DNA of 38,316 bases from IMG/VR virus record IMGVR_UViG_3300017709_000008, positions 1 through 38,316 of that record, one strand, 5' to 3'. Under the pieces are notes generated by a model. That model made no database searches. It was not told the DNA's origin and saw only the letters and a list, made by a program, of their open reading frames with translations. Shown piece after piece: positions 23,085-33,923 of the stretch. A program made the translations under genes and the position numbers. Position 1 is the stretch's first letter, and the number at the start of each line of letters is the position of its first letter. Origin of the DNA: a virus.

Positions 23085-26000
23085 TTACTCTATTAGTTTT
23101 TTATCAACTAAGTCAGATAATAGTTCATCTGGGTTAGTTTTTAGGTTTGATGTTGGGTACTCCGGTGCAATAAACCCTGTTGAGGATGCACTTATAGGTG
23201 GATTACCGTAAGGGTATTGTTGGAATGTAATAAGAGAACTTGCATCTTCCACGTACCTTCTTACTAAGAAAAAATCAAGAGGTCTAAATGATTGTTGTCC
23301 AAAGTTTACTTTTTTAATTTGTGGTTGAATAGTTCCTTCCTCATCACCTGAATATAAAGAAGCTGTTGCTTTAACATCTAAAGATGTACCTATACCCCCA
23401 GGAGTAGATTCAAATACAATATCATTACTTGGATGTATATCTCTATCTAAAACTACTTCTAACATCCCAACACCATCTTGTATATAACTACTATTTTGTT
23501 GTTGAGATGGAGTAATGATTGATGTTATAGAATAAGTTTCTTCTTCTTTACCCATAAATCTAATTTCATCATAAGGTTGTACATTCCATGCAGTTTGAAT
23601 TGTTGGGAATTGTGCAAAACCAGGTTCTATACCATCAGGAAAATCTTTATTAAAACTTGAAGTATAAATTAAATCTTTTTGAATAAATCCTCTTCCATAT
23701 GCCTTATTCATTTGAGATGAACTCATTATTAAAGTATTAGTAATTTTGTTTCCACTACCATCTTCTTTAAATATCCAAAAAGGAGCAACTGCTGCTGTAA
23801 CAGGATTACTTTGTGCACCATTTAATGCCATTCGTACTTCAAATCCACCACCTTGACCCGTTGGAAAAAATACAGGATCTAATGCTACATTTCTTTGACC
23901 CGAGGTTAAAACAATCATATTACCTGTTCCTATAGCTCTAAAGTTTCTACCTTGTCTAATAGTAGATGAAGGTACTGTACATGAAACATACCATCTTTGT
24001 TTTTGAATAGTACCTCCTAATTGTACTGCTTGAGCAGTTATACCTTGATTAGCAAGTAAACCATCAATCACATCGGCATTCCAATTAACTGTAACTCCAC
24101 CAGTTCCTGAAGTACCGGTAATATAAGCAGGGGCTACTTGTGAATAATTAATAGTATTTGTTAAAAGATTACCATCTGATTGTAGTATATAAGTTACTAA
24201 TTCAACTTTAACATTTGATGGTGCAAAGGTATTAAATGAGGTACTAGAAGGACCTTGAGTATTTGTTCTTTGAAACTTAATGTTCATACTTCCCAATTGT
24301 ACAGAAGTATTATAATTACCACTTTTACTCTCATTTGAAGTTTGAACTGCATAAGTAAGAGGGGAAGTATCAATACCTACTTTCATTTCTAAAGTATAAG
24401 GTTGAGAAGTAGAATTACCATTGCCTGCATTACCTACTGGATAATCATCGTCATTTGGGATTCTTATTATTCCTGTTGCAGTATCATATACTTGATAAGT
24501 AGTACTACCATCTACAAATGAAGCTGTAACATTAGGAGAAACATTCCCATTTGGGTTTTTGACTGTTGAATTAAATTCATCAGTAAAGTTTATTCCTTGT
24601 ACCCCAACTTCTTCACTTTCGGCTAAAAAACCATAATTTGCAAAAGTTGGAACAATAGTAGGATCCACAGGTTCATCTCCAATCAAATCTAGTCCCTCAC
24701 AAAACTCATCTGGTAGGCCTGTAGCGGTATCAAAAGAAGATGTTATAGGGAATAAATTTGATTTCTGAGTGTATATAATAGGAACTGGTTTTTGGGTTAC
24801 TTTTTTAAATTCAACTAACCCATTTAAAGGGTTTAATATAGTATTATCTGTATTTTGATTTAAAGCTACTGTTCCTTTAGATATCTCAGGATATGAATCA
24901 AATGTACCTTGAACATTATATAAAGTAATATCTGATAATTTAGGTTGAGTAGCAGCTCCATCTTGTCCAATTAAATATTGTATGTTATATTGAGTAGTAT
25001 TATTTAATAAAGGATATAAATCTGTAGTATTTTTAAAATAAGCTAAAAATCCTCTTGATATTTCAATATTTGGTAATTTTCCATATCCACCAGAATCACC
25101 AGGAGTCCATGAATTTATTTTAGCACTATTTGTTCGAGTACCAAAATATCTAGGATTTGCAGATGAAAATTTAGTATAATTAGATTCAGGTACTGAGGCT
25201 CTTGAAGCTGAAAAGTCAATAATTTGTTGCCAATTACTTGGTATAACTGTACCAAAATTATAATCTACATCTTGTAATCTATCATTTTTTCTTCCTTCAC
25301 TATAATTATTTAATAAAGGTTGGCAATCTAAAGCAAGATTAAAGTTAGAATCATCACTAAATACAGTAGGTATAGAAGGATCTACATTAGGAGGAATTGA
25401 TGAAGAAAAACTCATACTATATTCAGTAACAATAAGTCCCTTTTGAACTACTGCTGCGTTATTAGATCCACTGCTTACTAATAAAGCCATTTTTAAAACT
25501 GTATTATAATCTAATTGAGCAGGTAAAATATTTTCTTGTAATGTAATTCTTTTTCCATTTCCATGAGCTGTACTATATGAACTAGTTATATACATTATAT
25601 CTCCACCTAATTCTGGCATTTCATTAGGGAAGTTGTTTGCTGAACCTGAATATATTATTAGAGATGCTGTTGTCCATGTACCACCCGCTGCTGGGCTAAT
25701 TCCTGATCCGCCATATTCATCAGTTCCATATTCAGCATTTCCATATAATGCTGATGTAGGAGCAGAGGCATCAAAAGCTTGTACAAAAACAGAAGCAGTC
25801 ATTGACAATGTTCCAAATTGTGGTGTTACATCAAATATATAGGCACCATCTAAACTTGAAGTTGCAGATTGAGAATATACAACATATGCATCTATAATTT
25901 TAGTTGCAAAACCTGCTGGTATTGGTACTCCACCTACATATCTATTACTTACTGATCCTGTTACTACATAAGGATTATTCCAAGTTGTAAGTTCATTTGG

Positions 26001-29000
26001 AAATGGACTACCTACAACAGCATCAATTTGAGGGTTTGGTAATGAAGTATTATATATTTCACTAAAATTAACTGATAATCCTACAACTGGATTTTCAACA
26101 GATAATACTAACTGTTGTCCTGCTTGTAATGTAATTGTTGTATCAGCAGATAATAAACCTGATTGTAATGAATATACTGAGGATCCATCTGCTGATGTTA
26201 TTTGTCCTGTGGTTGTAATATCATTATTAATATATATTCTTAGATTACCAGCATTTTGATTTCTAAAAAGTCTAACATTATAATCACCACCAATTGTAAT
26301 ATTTATTCTACGATATGAAGGACCAAATGGAAAACCAAAGAATCGCATATCTTCACTTATATTTTGTGCTCCTCCATTATCAGCTCCAGGACTTAGACCA
26401 ACTCCATCAAAACTAACAGCTGCAAATTGATATACATCTATAGTTTGTGATGTATTATTTGTATCTTTATAATCTATAGTAATAGGGTTATGTCCTGATC
26501 CTACTTGGTTTTCTAAATCATAAGTTGCATAATCTCCAAATCTAGTCCATAAACCAAATTCTGTTCTACCATTAGTAAATCTACCAGTATCAAAATCACT
26601 CATTGTGAAGATATAATCTCCTCTAGGAAATATTATATCAGGTAAGGTTTGATCTCCTGCGGGTTGTGTTCCAGTTAAAAGAGATAGTGATGATGTATTT
26701 TCACCATCATAAAGTTCTCCAAATAATATTGGATCTTGCCCAAATCCTAAAGCTGTAGAATTTTGAACTGTTTCACCATTATTGGTTGTTAAATCATAAA
26801 AATAAGGATGTTGATTAACATAAGTACCACCAAGTAGGTTAAATCCACCTCCTCCTCCTCCTAATGGATTAGTAATAACTGCTGAACAAGCTCCATTTGT
26901 ATTATTTACATCTAATACAATTGAAAAACTACCAAACGAAATTGGAGATATAACTTGACTTTGATTTAAACTAGCATCTGCACAAATAGCTACTGTTTGA
27001 TTATTAAGCATTGAAATAGGTCCTGTAAGCACTCCATCTTCATCAGTATAATAAAGTTGACATATAAAATCATTACAAGTTACATCATAAGAATTTCCAG
27101 TTGGAGTTGGTGGTGGTACAGAAGCTTGTTCATTTTGATACATTCTTAATGTAGCAAAAGGAGTACCATCTGATTGTGAAATCGATATTGCTGAACCAGA
27201 ACCAATAGCTGGACCTATAGCACCTGGAATATTTAGTTTAGTTTGGTAAGTTGTAAATATAAAAGGTCTTACTTGTCTTAATTCACTATATATTTGAAAA
27301 CTTCCTGATGTTTGAGTTACTGATGGGAAAGTTTCTGTTGCATTTAAAGGTTTTTGATAGGTTAAGGTATTTGGAATATTTCCTTGTGTACCCAACATAG
27401 TTGCAAATTTTCGTCGTACATCATCATAATAGGGTGGAGGACCAGTTAACGAAATAATCGGACTACCACTATATACCATAGGATCATATTCTAAATAGGG
27501 TTCACTTGGAGCTCCTGATCCTGTTTCTGTTAAATAATAAATTTTAAATGGTCTATGGATATATCTATTATATCTCCAAGCATTTGCATCTGGGGCAGCA
27601 TTTTGCCATTCACCTCCAGCAGTAAATCCACTATTTTCTCCTTGGTATACCCATAATTCATTATCATTAGAAATTGGGATTGTTAAACTTGTTTGACCCG
27701 GAGGAGTATAACCTCCTGGTAGATTAGTTCCTTGAGATATTATTTGTGCTACTAGACTACTTGAATATAAAGCACCTGGGGTTTTTAAATCGTTTTGAAA
27801 TTGAGAACCAGATATATAAATAGCATTATTGCTAGCATTATAATAATAATTTACTCCTTGAGCCGAACTTTGGCTAGTCCAAGCTATATTAAAATAATTA
27901 TTTGTTGCTACAGGTCCTACTGATGAATCCGGAATATTAGAATAATCTAAAAATGATTCTGATGGAATTTGTATCCAGCTACTTCCCTGTTGGTCTAAAT
28001 GAGCATTCATAAACCATGGGTAATTACTTGCGGGATCTGTTCCTGACTGTAATGTAGTATCAGTATTATCTATTTCATGTGATCCTGTATTAAAGTTATC
28101 TAATACATCACTTAATATACCTGTAGAAGATATAAAAGTACCATTTTGATAAAAATTAGAACTAGCCCAACCTCTAAAAAATGATTCTGTAGGGTAGTTT
28201 TTGTTTACTAAAGGACTTCCAGGTAAGGGGAAATAACCTTGTGGTATTGAGGATGATATTCCTGTGTTTATTACTACATCAGGATCAGTACTTGTATCAT
28301 CTGTAGCATACCAAATAAAGTCTCCACTTGCTGAAAAGTTAAAATCAAAAAATGCAGAATCTGCAGAAGAAACAGCAGTTGATGAAATTTCTGGTACTGT
28401 AAAAGCTAAAGCGGCACCAACACTATTAGCATTTGGTGATAAATCTGCTGGTTGGATTGCTACTGATTCTATATAATATGTAGCATTTCTTTCAGTTAAT
28501 ATATTCCCATTAAAATCTGTTGCATTACTAAAACTAAATATAATAAATTCAACTCCCTGTATAAAAGAAGCAATATTATAACCATTATATGTCTCTAAAG
28601 ACATTTTTATATAAGTTACAACTCCATCACTATTAGTACTTAAAGTTTGACCATTATTCCAAAACCATACAAACCCTGATGGAGGTTGATTACTTGGGTC
28701 TAAGAAGTCTTGTTCAGAAATAGTATTAGTATTATTATTTCCATCAGCACTCCAAAATACAGGTATATATCTATATTCAGTCATACTAACTTTAAAATAT
28801 GCACTACAAATATCATTTAAACCTACTTCAATATTAGAACCACTAAACTCTCCATTATAAAATTCTCTTTGATCTGTTCTATCAATTGGAGCTGAACCAC
28901 TAATAGATTCCCAAGCTTCATTCCAACTTTGTGTTACAAAATATCTATTATCAGGACCTAAATTTAAGGTTCCAGATGGGTAAGTTTGTAAACCATTAAA

Positions 29001-32000
29001 AGGTTCAAATCCACCACCTGTACCTCCACTAAATTTATATATAGCAGAACCCGAATCTGAATATTGTGGATAATCATTTGATCCTAAACTATAATTTTTA
29101 GGTAAATTTCTAACTGAGCCTGAATAATTATGGAAAGAAGAAGTTACCTGAGCTGGTCTTTGTCTATTTCTTTCTAATAAATGTTGTTTAATAACAACAC
29201 CAGAAGATAAACTTGTTCTTGCAGGAGTAAAATCTTCTATCATTTTAAATAATGAATTATCAAAGAATTTTATTAATCTAACAAAATCAGTTACATCATA
29301 ATTAGTTATATATTTTTCAAAATATGCATCTCTTAAAACATCTAAATCAGGATAAGTTCTATCTGATGAGGATATTAATCGTGGATCACCAATATATTCC
29401 CCTATATTAAAATACCCTAATTGACCTGTAATATCATCATTAATTTGATCTTGAGGTGAAAATGCTACTTCTAAATAATTTATACTAGGAGTAAAACTTT
29501 CACTTACATATGAAGTTTGTTGTATTGATTCATATCCAGATAAAGTATCACCTTCAGGAAGTATAAGTGCTTCTGTCTGTATTTTATCTGTTACTCTATT
29601 TCTCATTCCTGATGGAGATTGATCAGGGTATACATCTTCTATATTTTTTAACCATGTAGGTTTAGCTGATGAAAATGATGCAGTACTTGCTATATCATTT
29701 CTAAATGAAGAGGTAGTAACCCAAGATCCAGTAACTTTAGGGTGGATGGATGTATTAAATGAACCTGTTTTTAACATTGTACCTAATGGTAATCTAAATG
29801 CTAGTTGGTTAGGAGCACTATTTATATTATTTCCTTCAAATGAATAAGGATTCATAGTATAATCAAAAAATACACTTTGACTTAAGGGTTCTGTAAAATA
29901 TCTTACTTCTTGTAATGATCCAGAGAATGGAAAGTAATAAGTACTATCAAATAAAACATAAGTTTGAGGTAACCAAAACATTTGATCCGCAGCTTCCCAC
30001 TTAGTAGTATCAGCATTAATTTCATCACTTCCTGTAAATCCTAAATTTTCTCCTATTGCATTAGCAGATAATAATTCAAATTTACCATCTTTTCTATTAA
30101 TTTGAACTGACCACCAATCACCATCCCAAAATGGTAAATATAACGAAGCATAATTTCCAGGGTTTATTGTTTCATTAGGCCAAAATTTTAAAGTACCATA
30201 GTTTTTATATTTACTTTCTGTTGATCCTGAATATGATCCAGTTAATAATAAACTTTCATTATATTCTAAAGCCATTGCAATTTTACTCCCAACTCCTGTG
30301 CTGCTATAAAAGAATGATTGAGTGATAGGAGTATTAGAAGCAGAAGGTATTCCATTTGTTTTAAATCTAAATTGAATAGCACCCGGTGAGTTTTCATCTG
30401 CGTTAAAATCACTATTTAAATTAAATGAAGAAGTAAAAGCTGAACTGGTTGTATTTAACCCAACATTATAAAAATCTTGTTTTAAATCCCAATCTTGGGA
30501 GTTATTTCTATCTTTACCCCCAAATTCATTTATTCTTAAAATTGTATCTGGGATACCATATGAAGTAATTAATGCTCTTAAACCAGCTACTGTTCCTTTA
30601 GTTTTAAGTAAATAAGGTAAATTATGGTAAATTCGTTTATATAAACGTTTATTAACATCGTCTAATGGAACTATATCGTTTGATGCAGATATTGTTGAAT
30701 CTACATATTCATACCCAGAAGGTGTATTAACAGCACCACCAATTGATCCTGTCATATATGGGAAAGGAAATGAACTACCTGAAGGGGTTAGTCCTAAAAA
30801 TGCTGTATATAAGTCGTTAGTATTAAAATTATTAGAATATAATTTTACCCCAAAATCTCTAATAGCATCGGCTACCATATCTTTTGCAATACCATAATCT
30901 AGACGGTTATCAGCATCAAATTTAGTAGTAATATTTTTAGTATATAACCATAAATTATCATAATGTTGTCCCACCATATCAACAAACAATTCATATTTGA
31001 CATTTTGAGGATCACTTCTTAGATATTCTGGAATTGCAAAATATAATGAATTTTGATTTTCTTCATCATAATTAGAAGCAGTAATTGATTGACCACCATA
31101 ATAAGGGCTTTCATCATCTGTTGAACCTAACCATTCTAAAACTTCTGTACTACCCGTAGGATATAAAATAAATGGTGGTTCCGAATTAGATTTAGGATAA
31201 GAAGAATCTGATCCACTGTTAAAGTAAAGAAAATATTCATAACCATCAAAATTTTTAATAGTATCTTGAATTGTTTGACTAAATACTGCTTGACTAGAAC
31301 TATAAATTTCTGAGCCAGTTGTTGCTGAGGTAATTTTACCTAACTGTAAACTAGCAGATTGTATTACTCCTACTTTATGATAAAAGTTTTGTAATCTGGT
31401 ATAGGCAGAAGAAAAGTAAATAAAATCATTATAATCTTCATAATTAATATTAATATCAATTTCTTTACGAGTAAGTAAACTATTTATTTGATTAAAAGAA
31501 GACGTTAAATCAGATTCTACTAAAGTATTATATGAAAAATCCATTCCAGGAGTACCTGATTCTCCTTTAATATTTAAACTATAATTAGGGCCTGATATAT
31601 AACTAAAATCATCTGGTGTAAAATCTAATGGAGGAAAAACAACATTATAAGATTGAGGTGTAGATATTTGTTCTACAACGGTACATTGAGATTTTGTTGT
31701 AAAATTACTAGGAAGAGGTTCATACAATTTAATTAAAACCGTAGGGTTTAATTCATCTTCTAAATCTAGTTCAATATTATTAGCAATTACTTGTTGATTG
31801 TTACCAAAATTAAGGAAAAAATCTACAAAATATTCTGCTTCATCTCTATATGCTATAAATTCTAAACTAGAACTTATTAATAATTCATTAGTAATTTGGG
31901 TACTATCTAATCGAATTTCAGTTCTATCCGAACTAATTTCACTTATATAATATTGGGTATTTAAAGTAGAACCTAATCTTGGTCTATAAAAGTCATATGA

Positions 32001-32276
32001 TATATAATATGAACCCATATCAAAACCTAATCTTTCTAAATCATTAGAGGGTTTTAATACTATATCTCCTTCAGTAACACTATAATTAGTATAAGGAACT
32101 TGACTTGAAATTCTATTTTGGTTCCCATCATATATGTAGGCTTCAATATAATCACTAGAGGCAGTAAAAGCAGTATCTAAACTGTTATTAGCAATTAAAG
32201 TTTCATCTGAAGTAGAATAATCTTGAAATTCAAATGTTTGAGGATCTACGGTATTTATGACTATGTTTTTTTCCAT
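23085..32276 (-). CDS. Giant baseplate/tail protein, 3063 aa, with P2 gpI-like core and LamG-like domain
   Basis: Residues about 545-605 contain LPYLLKTKGTVAGLRALI and YGIPDTILRINEFGG, the signature of P2 gpI-type tail proteins. Residues about 610-800 look like a LamG/concanavalin domain (AIQFRFKTNG, WWSVQINRKDG, GSLQEVRYFTEPL). Residues about 1000-1045 hold a conserved KFFDNSLFKMIEDFTPARTSL and HLLERNRQRP. The other two thirds are Ser/Tyr/Asn/Gly-rich beta-type sequence with no domain I can name. GpI proteins sit at the baseplate edge and connect fibres. At 3063 residues this is more than ten times P2 gpI, so many accessory domains were added. It is the last gene of the baseplate block. Confidence 0.85.
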   Translation of the reverse strand: MEKNIVINTVDPQTFEFQDYSTSDETLIANNSLDTAFTASSDYIEAYIYDGNQNRISSQVPYTNYSVTEGDIVLKPSNDLERLGFDMGSYYISYDFYRPRLGSTLNTQYYISEISSDRTEIRLDSTQITNELLISSSLEFIAYRDEAEYFVDFFLNFGNNQQVIANNIELDLEDELNPTVLIKLYEPLPSNFTTKSQCTVVEQISTPQSYNVVFPPLDFTPDDFSYISGPNYSLNIKGESGTPGMDFSYNTLVESDLTSSFNQINSLLTRKEIDININYEDYNDFIYFSSAYTRLQNFYHKVGVIQSASLQLGKITSATTGSEIYSSSQAVFSQTIQDTIKNFDGYEYFLYFNSGSDSSYPKSNSEPPFILYPTGSTEVLEWLGSTDDESPYYGGQSITASNYDEENQNSLYFAIPEYLRSDPQNVKYELFVDMVGQHYDNLWLYTKNITTKFDADNRLDYGIAKDMVADAIRDFGVKLYSNNFNTNDLYTAFLGLTPSGSSFPFPYMTGSIGGAVNTPSGYEYVDSTISASNDIVPLDDVNKRLYKRIYHNLPYLLKTKGTVAGLRALITSYGIPDTILRINEFGGKDRNNSQDWDLKQDFYNVGLNTTSSAFTSSFNLNSDFNADENSPGAIQFRFKTNGIPSASNTPITQSFFYSSTGVGSKIAMALEYNESLLLTGSYSGSTESKYKNYGTLKFWPNETINPGNYASLYLPFWDGDWWSVQINRKDGKFELLSANAIGENLGFTGSDEINADTTKWEAADQMFWLPQTYVLFDSTYYFPFSGSLQEVRYFTEPLSQSVFFDYTMNPYSFEGNNINSAPNQLAFRLPLGTMLKTGSFNTSIHPKVTGSWVTTSSFRNDIASTASFSSAKPTWLKNIEDVYPDQSPSGMRNRVTDKIQTEALILPEGDTLSGYESIQQTSYVSESFTPSINYLEVAFSPQDQINDDITGQLGYFNIGEYIGDPRLISSSDRTYPDLDVLRDAYFEKYITNYDVTDFVRLIKFFDNSLFKMIEDFTPARTSLSSGVVIKQHLLERNRQRPAQVTSSFHNYSGSVRNLPKNYSLGSNDYPQYSDSGSAIYKFSGGTGGGFEPFNGLQTYPSGTLNLGPDNRYFVTQSWNEAWESISGSAPIDRTDQREFYNGEFSGSNIEVGLNDICSAYFKVSMTEYRYIPVFWSADGNNNTNTISEQDFLDPSNQPPSGFVWFWNNGQTLSTNSDGVVTYIKMSLETYNGYNIASFIQGVEFIIFSFSNATDFNGNILTERNATYYIESVAIQPADLSPNANSVGAALAFTVPEISSTAVSSADSAFFDFNFSASGDFIWYATDDTSTDPDVVINTGISSSIPQGYFPLPGSPLVNKNYPTESFFRGWASSNFYQNGTFISSTGILSDVLDNFNTGSHEIDNTDTTLQSGTDPASNYPWFMNAHLDQQGSSWIQIPSESFLDYSNIPDSSVGPVATNNYFNIAWTSQSSAQGVNYYYNASNNAIYISGSQFQNDLKTPGALYSSSLVAQIISQGTNLPGGYTPPGQTSLTIPISNDNELWVYQGENSGFTAGGEWQNAAPDANAWRYNRYIHRPFKIYYLTETGSGAPSEPYLEYDPMVYSGSPIISLTGPPPYYDDVRRKFATMLGTQGNIPNTLTYQKPLNATETFPSVTQTSGSFQIYSELRQVRPFIFTTYQTKLNIPGAIGPAIGSGSAISISQSDGTPFATLRMYQNEQASVPPPTPTGNSYDVTCNDFICQLYYTDEDGVLTGPISMLNNQTVAICADASLNQSQVISPISFGSFSIVLDVNNTNGACSAVITNPLGGGGGGFNLLGGTYVNQHPYFYDLTTNNGETVQNSTALGFGQDPILFGELYDGENTSSLSLLTGTQPAGDQTLPDIIFPRGDYIFTMSDFDTGRFTNGRTEFGLWTRFGDYATYDLENQVGSGHNPITIDYKDTNNTSQTIDVYQFAAVSFDGVGLSPGADNGGAQNISEDMRFFGFPFGPSYRRINITIGGDYNVRLFRNQNAGNLRIYINNDITTTGQITSADGSSVYSLQSGLLSADTTITLQAGQQLVLSVENPVVGLSVNFSEIYNTSLPNPQIDAVVGSPFPNELTTWNNPYVVTGSVSNRYVGGVPIPAGFATKIIDAYVVYSQSATSSLDGAYIFDVTPQFGTLSMTASVFVQAFDASAPTSALYGNAEYGTDEYGGSGISPAAGGTWTTASLIIYSGSANNFPNEMPELGGDIMYITSSYSTAHGNGKRITLQENILPAQLDYNTVLKMALLVSSGSNNAAVVQKGLIVTEYSMSFSSSIPPNVDPSIPTVFSDDSNFNLALDCQPLLNNYSEGRKNDRLQDVDYNFGTVIPSNWQQIIDFSASRASVPESNYTKFSSANPRYFGTRTNSAKINSWTPGDSGGYGKLPNIEISRGFLAYFKNTTDLYPLLNNTTQYNIQYLIGQDGAATQPKLSDITLYNVQGTFDSYPEISKGTVALNQNTDNTILNPLNGLVEFKKVTQKPVPIIYTQKSNLFPITSSFDTATGLPDEFCEGLDLIGDEPVDPTIVPTFANYGFLAESEEVGVQGINFTDEFNSTVKNPNGNVSPNVTASFVDGSTTYQVYDTATGIIRIPNDDDYPVGNAGNGNSTSQPYTLEMKVGIDTSPLTYAVQTSNESKSGNYNTSVQLGSMNIKFQRTNTQGPSSTSFNTFAPSNVKVELVTYILQSDGNLLTNTINYSQVAPAYITGTSGTGGVTVNWNADVIDGLLANQGITAQAVQLGGTIQKQRWYVSCTVPSSTIRQGRNFRAIGTGNMIVLTSGQRNVALDPVFFPTGQGGGFEVRMALNGAQSNPVTAAVAPFWIFKEDGSGNKITNTLIMSSSQMNKAYGRGFIQKDLIYTSSFNKDFPDGIEPGFAQFPTIQTAWNVQPYDEIRFMGKEEETYSITSIITPSQQQNSSYIQDGVGMLEVVLDRDIHPSNDIVFESTPGGIGTSLDVKATASLYSGDEEGTIQPQIKKVNFGQQSFRPLDFFLVRRYVEDASSLITFQQYPYGNPPISASSTGFIAPEYPTSNLKTNPDELLSDLVDKKLIE

Positions 32277-32288
32277 TTAATGTTGCTA

Positions 32289-32759
32289 TTAATAAACACT
32301 AGTATTTGTATCTGTTCCACTATTTGCTGATGCACCACCTGCTACTATATTACTAGAAATATTTGTTAATGGGTTATTATCTACTCCTAAATCTAAAGAA
32401 CCAGTATCAAATGAAACTCCAGATTCTAATTCTAATACTTTTATTTGTTCTGCTAGTAATTCTTTTCTTAAACCTGCAATTTCTTCTTGTAGTGCTATAA
32501 TTTCTGCTGATAAATCATCAAAATTAATATATTGACCACTTTGTTCTACTAAAAATTGATGTGAATTAGTATCCCCATTAGGTGGTATATCATAAAAAAT
32601 AGCATTATAATTTGAAAAAAATTCTTCAACACTTATTGTATCTTCAGCACTAGCACTAACTGAAGGGACGCCTAATTGAGAAAAATTGGTATCAATTACT
32701 TGTTCATATTGAGTTTTATTAAAAACTTCTTTTTTTAAATCAATGTTTTCAGTTTGCAT
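32289..32759 (-). CDS. Small coiled-coil structural protein, 156 aa
   Basis: Residues about 78-115 form a clear coiled coil (DDLSAEIIALQEEIAGLRKELLAEQIKVLELES), flanked by acidic and Ser/Asn-rich tails. The N-terminal part mentions no known motif, and no enzyme motif is seen. It lies 5 bp after the DNRLRE-like gene and 12 bp before the giant baseplate gene, so a trimerising connector or assembly factor of the baseplate is a reasonable guess. I do not recognise a family. Confidence 0.7.
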   Translation of the reverse strand: MQTENIDLKKEVFNKTQYEQVIDTNFSQLGVPSVSASAEDTISVEEFFSNYNAIFYDIPPNGDTNSHQFLVEQSGQYINFDDLSAEIIALQEEIAGLRKELLAEQIKVLELESGVSFDTGSLDLGVDNNPLTNISSNIVAGGASANSGTDTNTSVY

Positions 32760-32764
32760 AATAT

Positions 32765-33913
32765 TTAACCATTTACAACTTTAAAATAATATTGATCATC
32801 TTTTACTATAGTATTATTATCTACAGTAGTTTGAATTAATATTTCATAATATCTTTCAGGTTCTAGTCCATTCATATATAATGTAAAATAACTTCCTGTG
32901 GAATCACAACTAATTTGAGTAAATTCTTCATCAAAATTTATAATATATTCATTTGTATCTAAATCTTTTATAGCATAATATGATTCTTGTGGTAAAGCAA
33001 AATTATCAGTATACACAGAAGAGGTTTGAAAAGTTCTAGTTGGAAATTCTGGTCTGCAGTTTATTCTAAATTGATTAATACTTTCACTATAAAATACTCC
33101 TTGATTATTATCAATAGCTAGATATAAATCAGGTGTATTAATTATAGGTAAATTTGTAGAATATTTATAATCTCTCCATTTTATTTCTAATTGAGGAGGA
33201 TATATGGTATTTGTATCAACAGAATAAAATTGCATTTTAGGTTGGATAGATAAATTAGAATCAAATTCAATTTCATCACTCCATTTTAAAATAAACCCAT
33301 TATTTTCTATCTCAGTATAAGTACCAGGTATGTTATATGAACTAGAGTACCATGTTTTAACTATATCTGTTACATCTACATTTATATCTTTTTCAGTTCT
33401 TAAATTAAAAGATTGAGAATATTCTAAATTAAGTCTAGTATCACTAGATGCTGTATACCATGTACCACCACCTTCAGATGCCGTTATAAATGAAGCTGTA
33501 ACATTAGTTGCGAAATTATTAGTAGACCAAGCATTAGACCCGTTATTTGATCTAAATTCCCAACTAACACCATTAGTTGTAGGTGGGCTATCTGAATATT
33601 CACCACTTCCATTATTCCAAGATCCTGAGATAGGATATACATATAAATCAGATTTCATCACTATACCATTAGCTGTTGAAATAAATGATTTTAAACTTGC
33701 AGATATTGCAGTAGAACCAGTATTTAAAGTGTTTATAACATCATTAATTTGGGATTGATCAAATTGAATAATAGGTCTAGCAACAACAGGTGTTCCTATT
33801 GTTGTAGGATTAAGATTTGAAATTTCAAGAATAGAATCTATACCTGTATTTGTAAGAGGATATCTTGAATACATGGTTGCATCTTGAAGTGGGAAAATTT
33901 TATATACTGCCAT
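32765..33913 (-). CDS. DNRLRE-domain-like virion protein, 382 aa
   Basis: The N-terminal 200 residues follow the DNRLRE pattern: KIFPLQDATMYSRYPLTNTGIDSILEISN, RPIIQFDQSQI, LYVYPISGSWNNGSGEY, a GVSWEFRSNNGSNAW strand, then a DINVDVTDIVKTWYS helix with NGFILKWSDE and PPQLEIKWRD. DNRLRE modules are beta-sandwich, carbohydrate-surface domains found in secreted proteins. The C-terminal part (QFRINCRPEFPTRTFQTS, ERYYEILIQT) is a second beta domain. The position between gp6 and the giant gpI-like protein suggests a baseplate component, possibly glycan-binding. It starts 10 bp after gp6 with no Shine-Dalgarno sequence. Confidence 0.75.
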   Translation of the reverse strand: MAVYKIFPLQDATMYSRYPLTNTGIDSILEISNLNPTTIGTPVVARPIIQFDQSQINDVINTLNTGSTAISASLKSFISTANGIVMKSDLYVYPISGSWNNGSGEYSDSPPTTNGVSWEFRSNNGSNAWSTNNFATNVTASFITASEGGGTWYTASSDTRLNLEYSQSFNLRTEKDINVDVTDIVKTWYSSSYNIPGTYTEIENNGFILKWSDEIEFDSNLSIQPKMQFYSVDTNTIYPPQLEIKWRDYKYSTNLPIINTPDLYLAIDNNQGVFYSESINQFRINCRPEFPTRTFQTSSVYTDNFALPQESYYAIKDLDTNEYIINFDEEFTQISCDSTGSYFTLYMNGLEPERYYEILIQTTVDNNTIVKDDQYYFKVVNG

Positions 33914-33923
33914 TGTTTATGTT

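Noticed and set aside
27820-27840. TATAAATA inside the 3063-aa gene as another promoter
   Set aside because: The 8-mer is expected several times by chance at this base composition; it lacks the flanking bases of the 12-bp motif and is not between genes.
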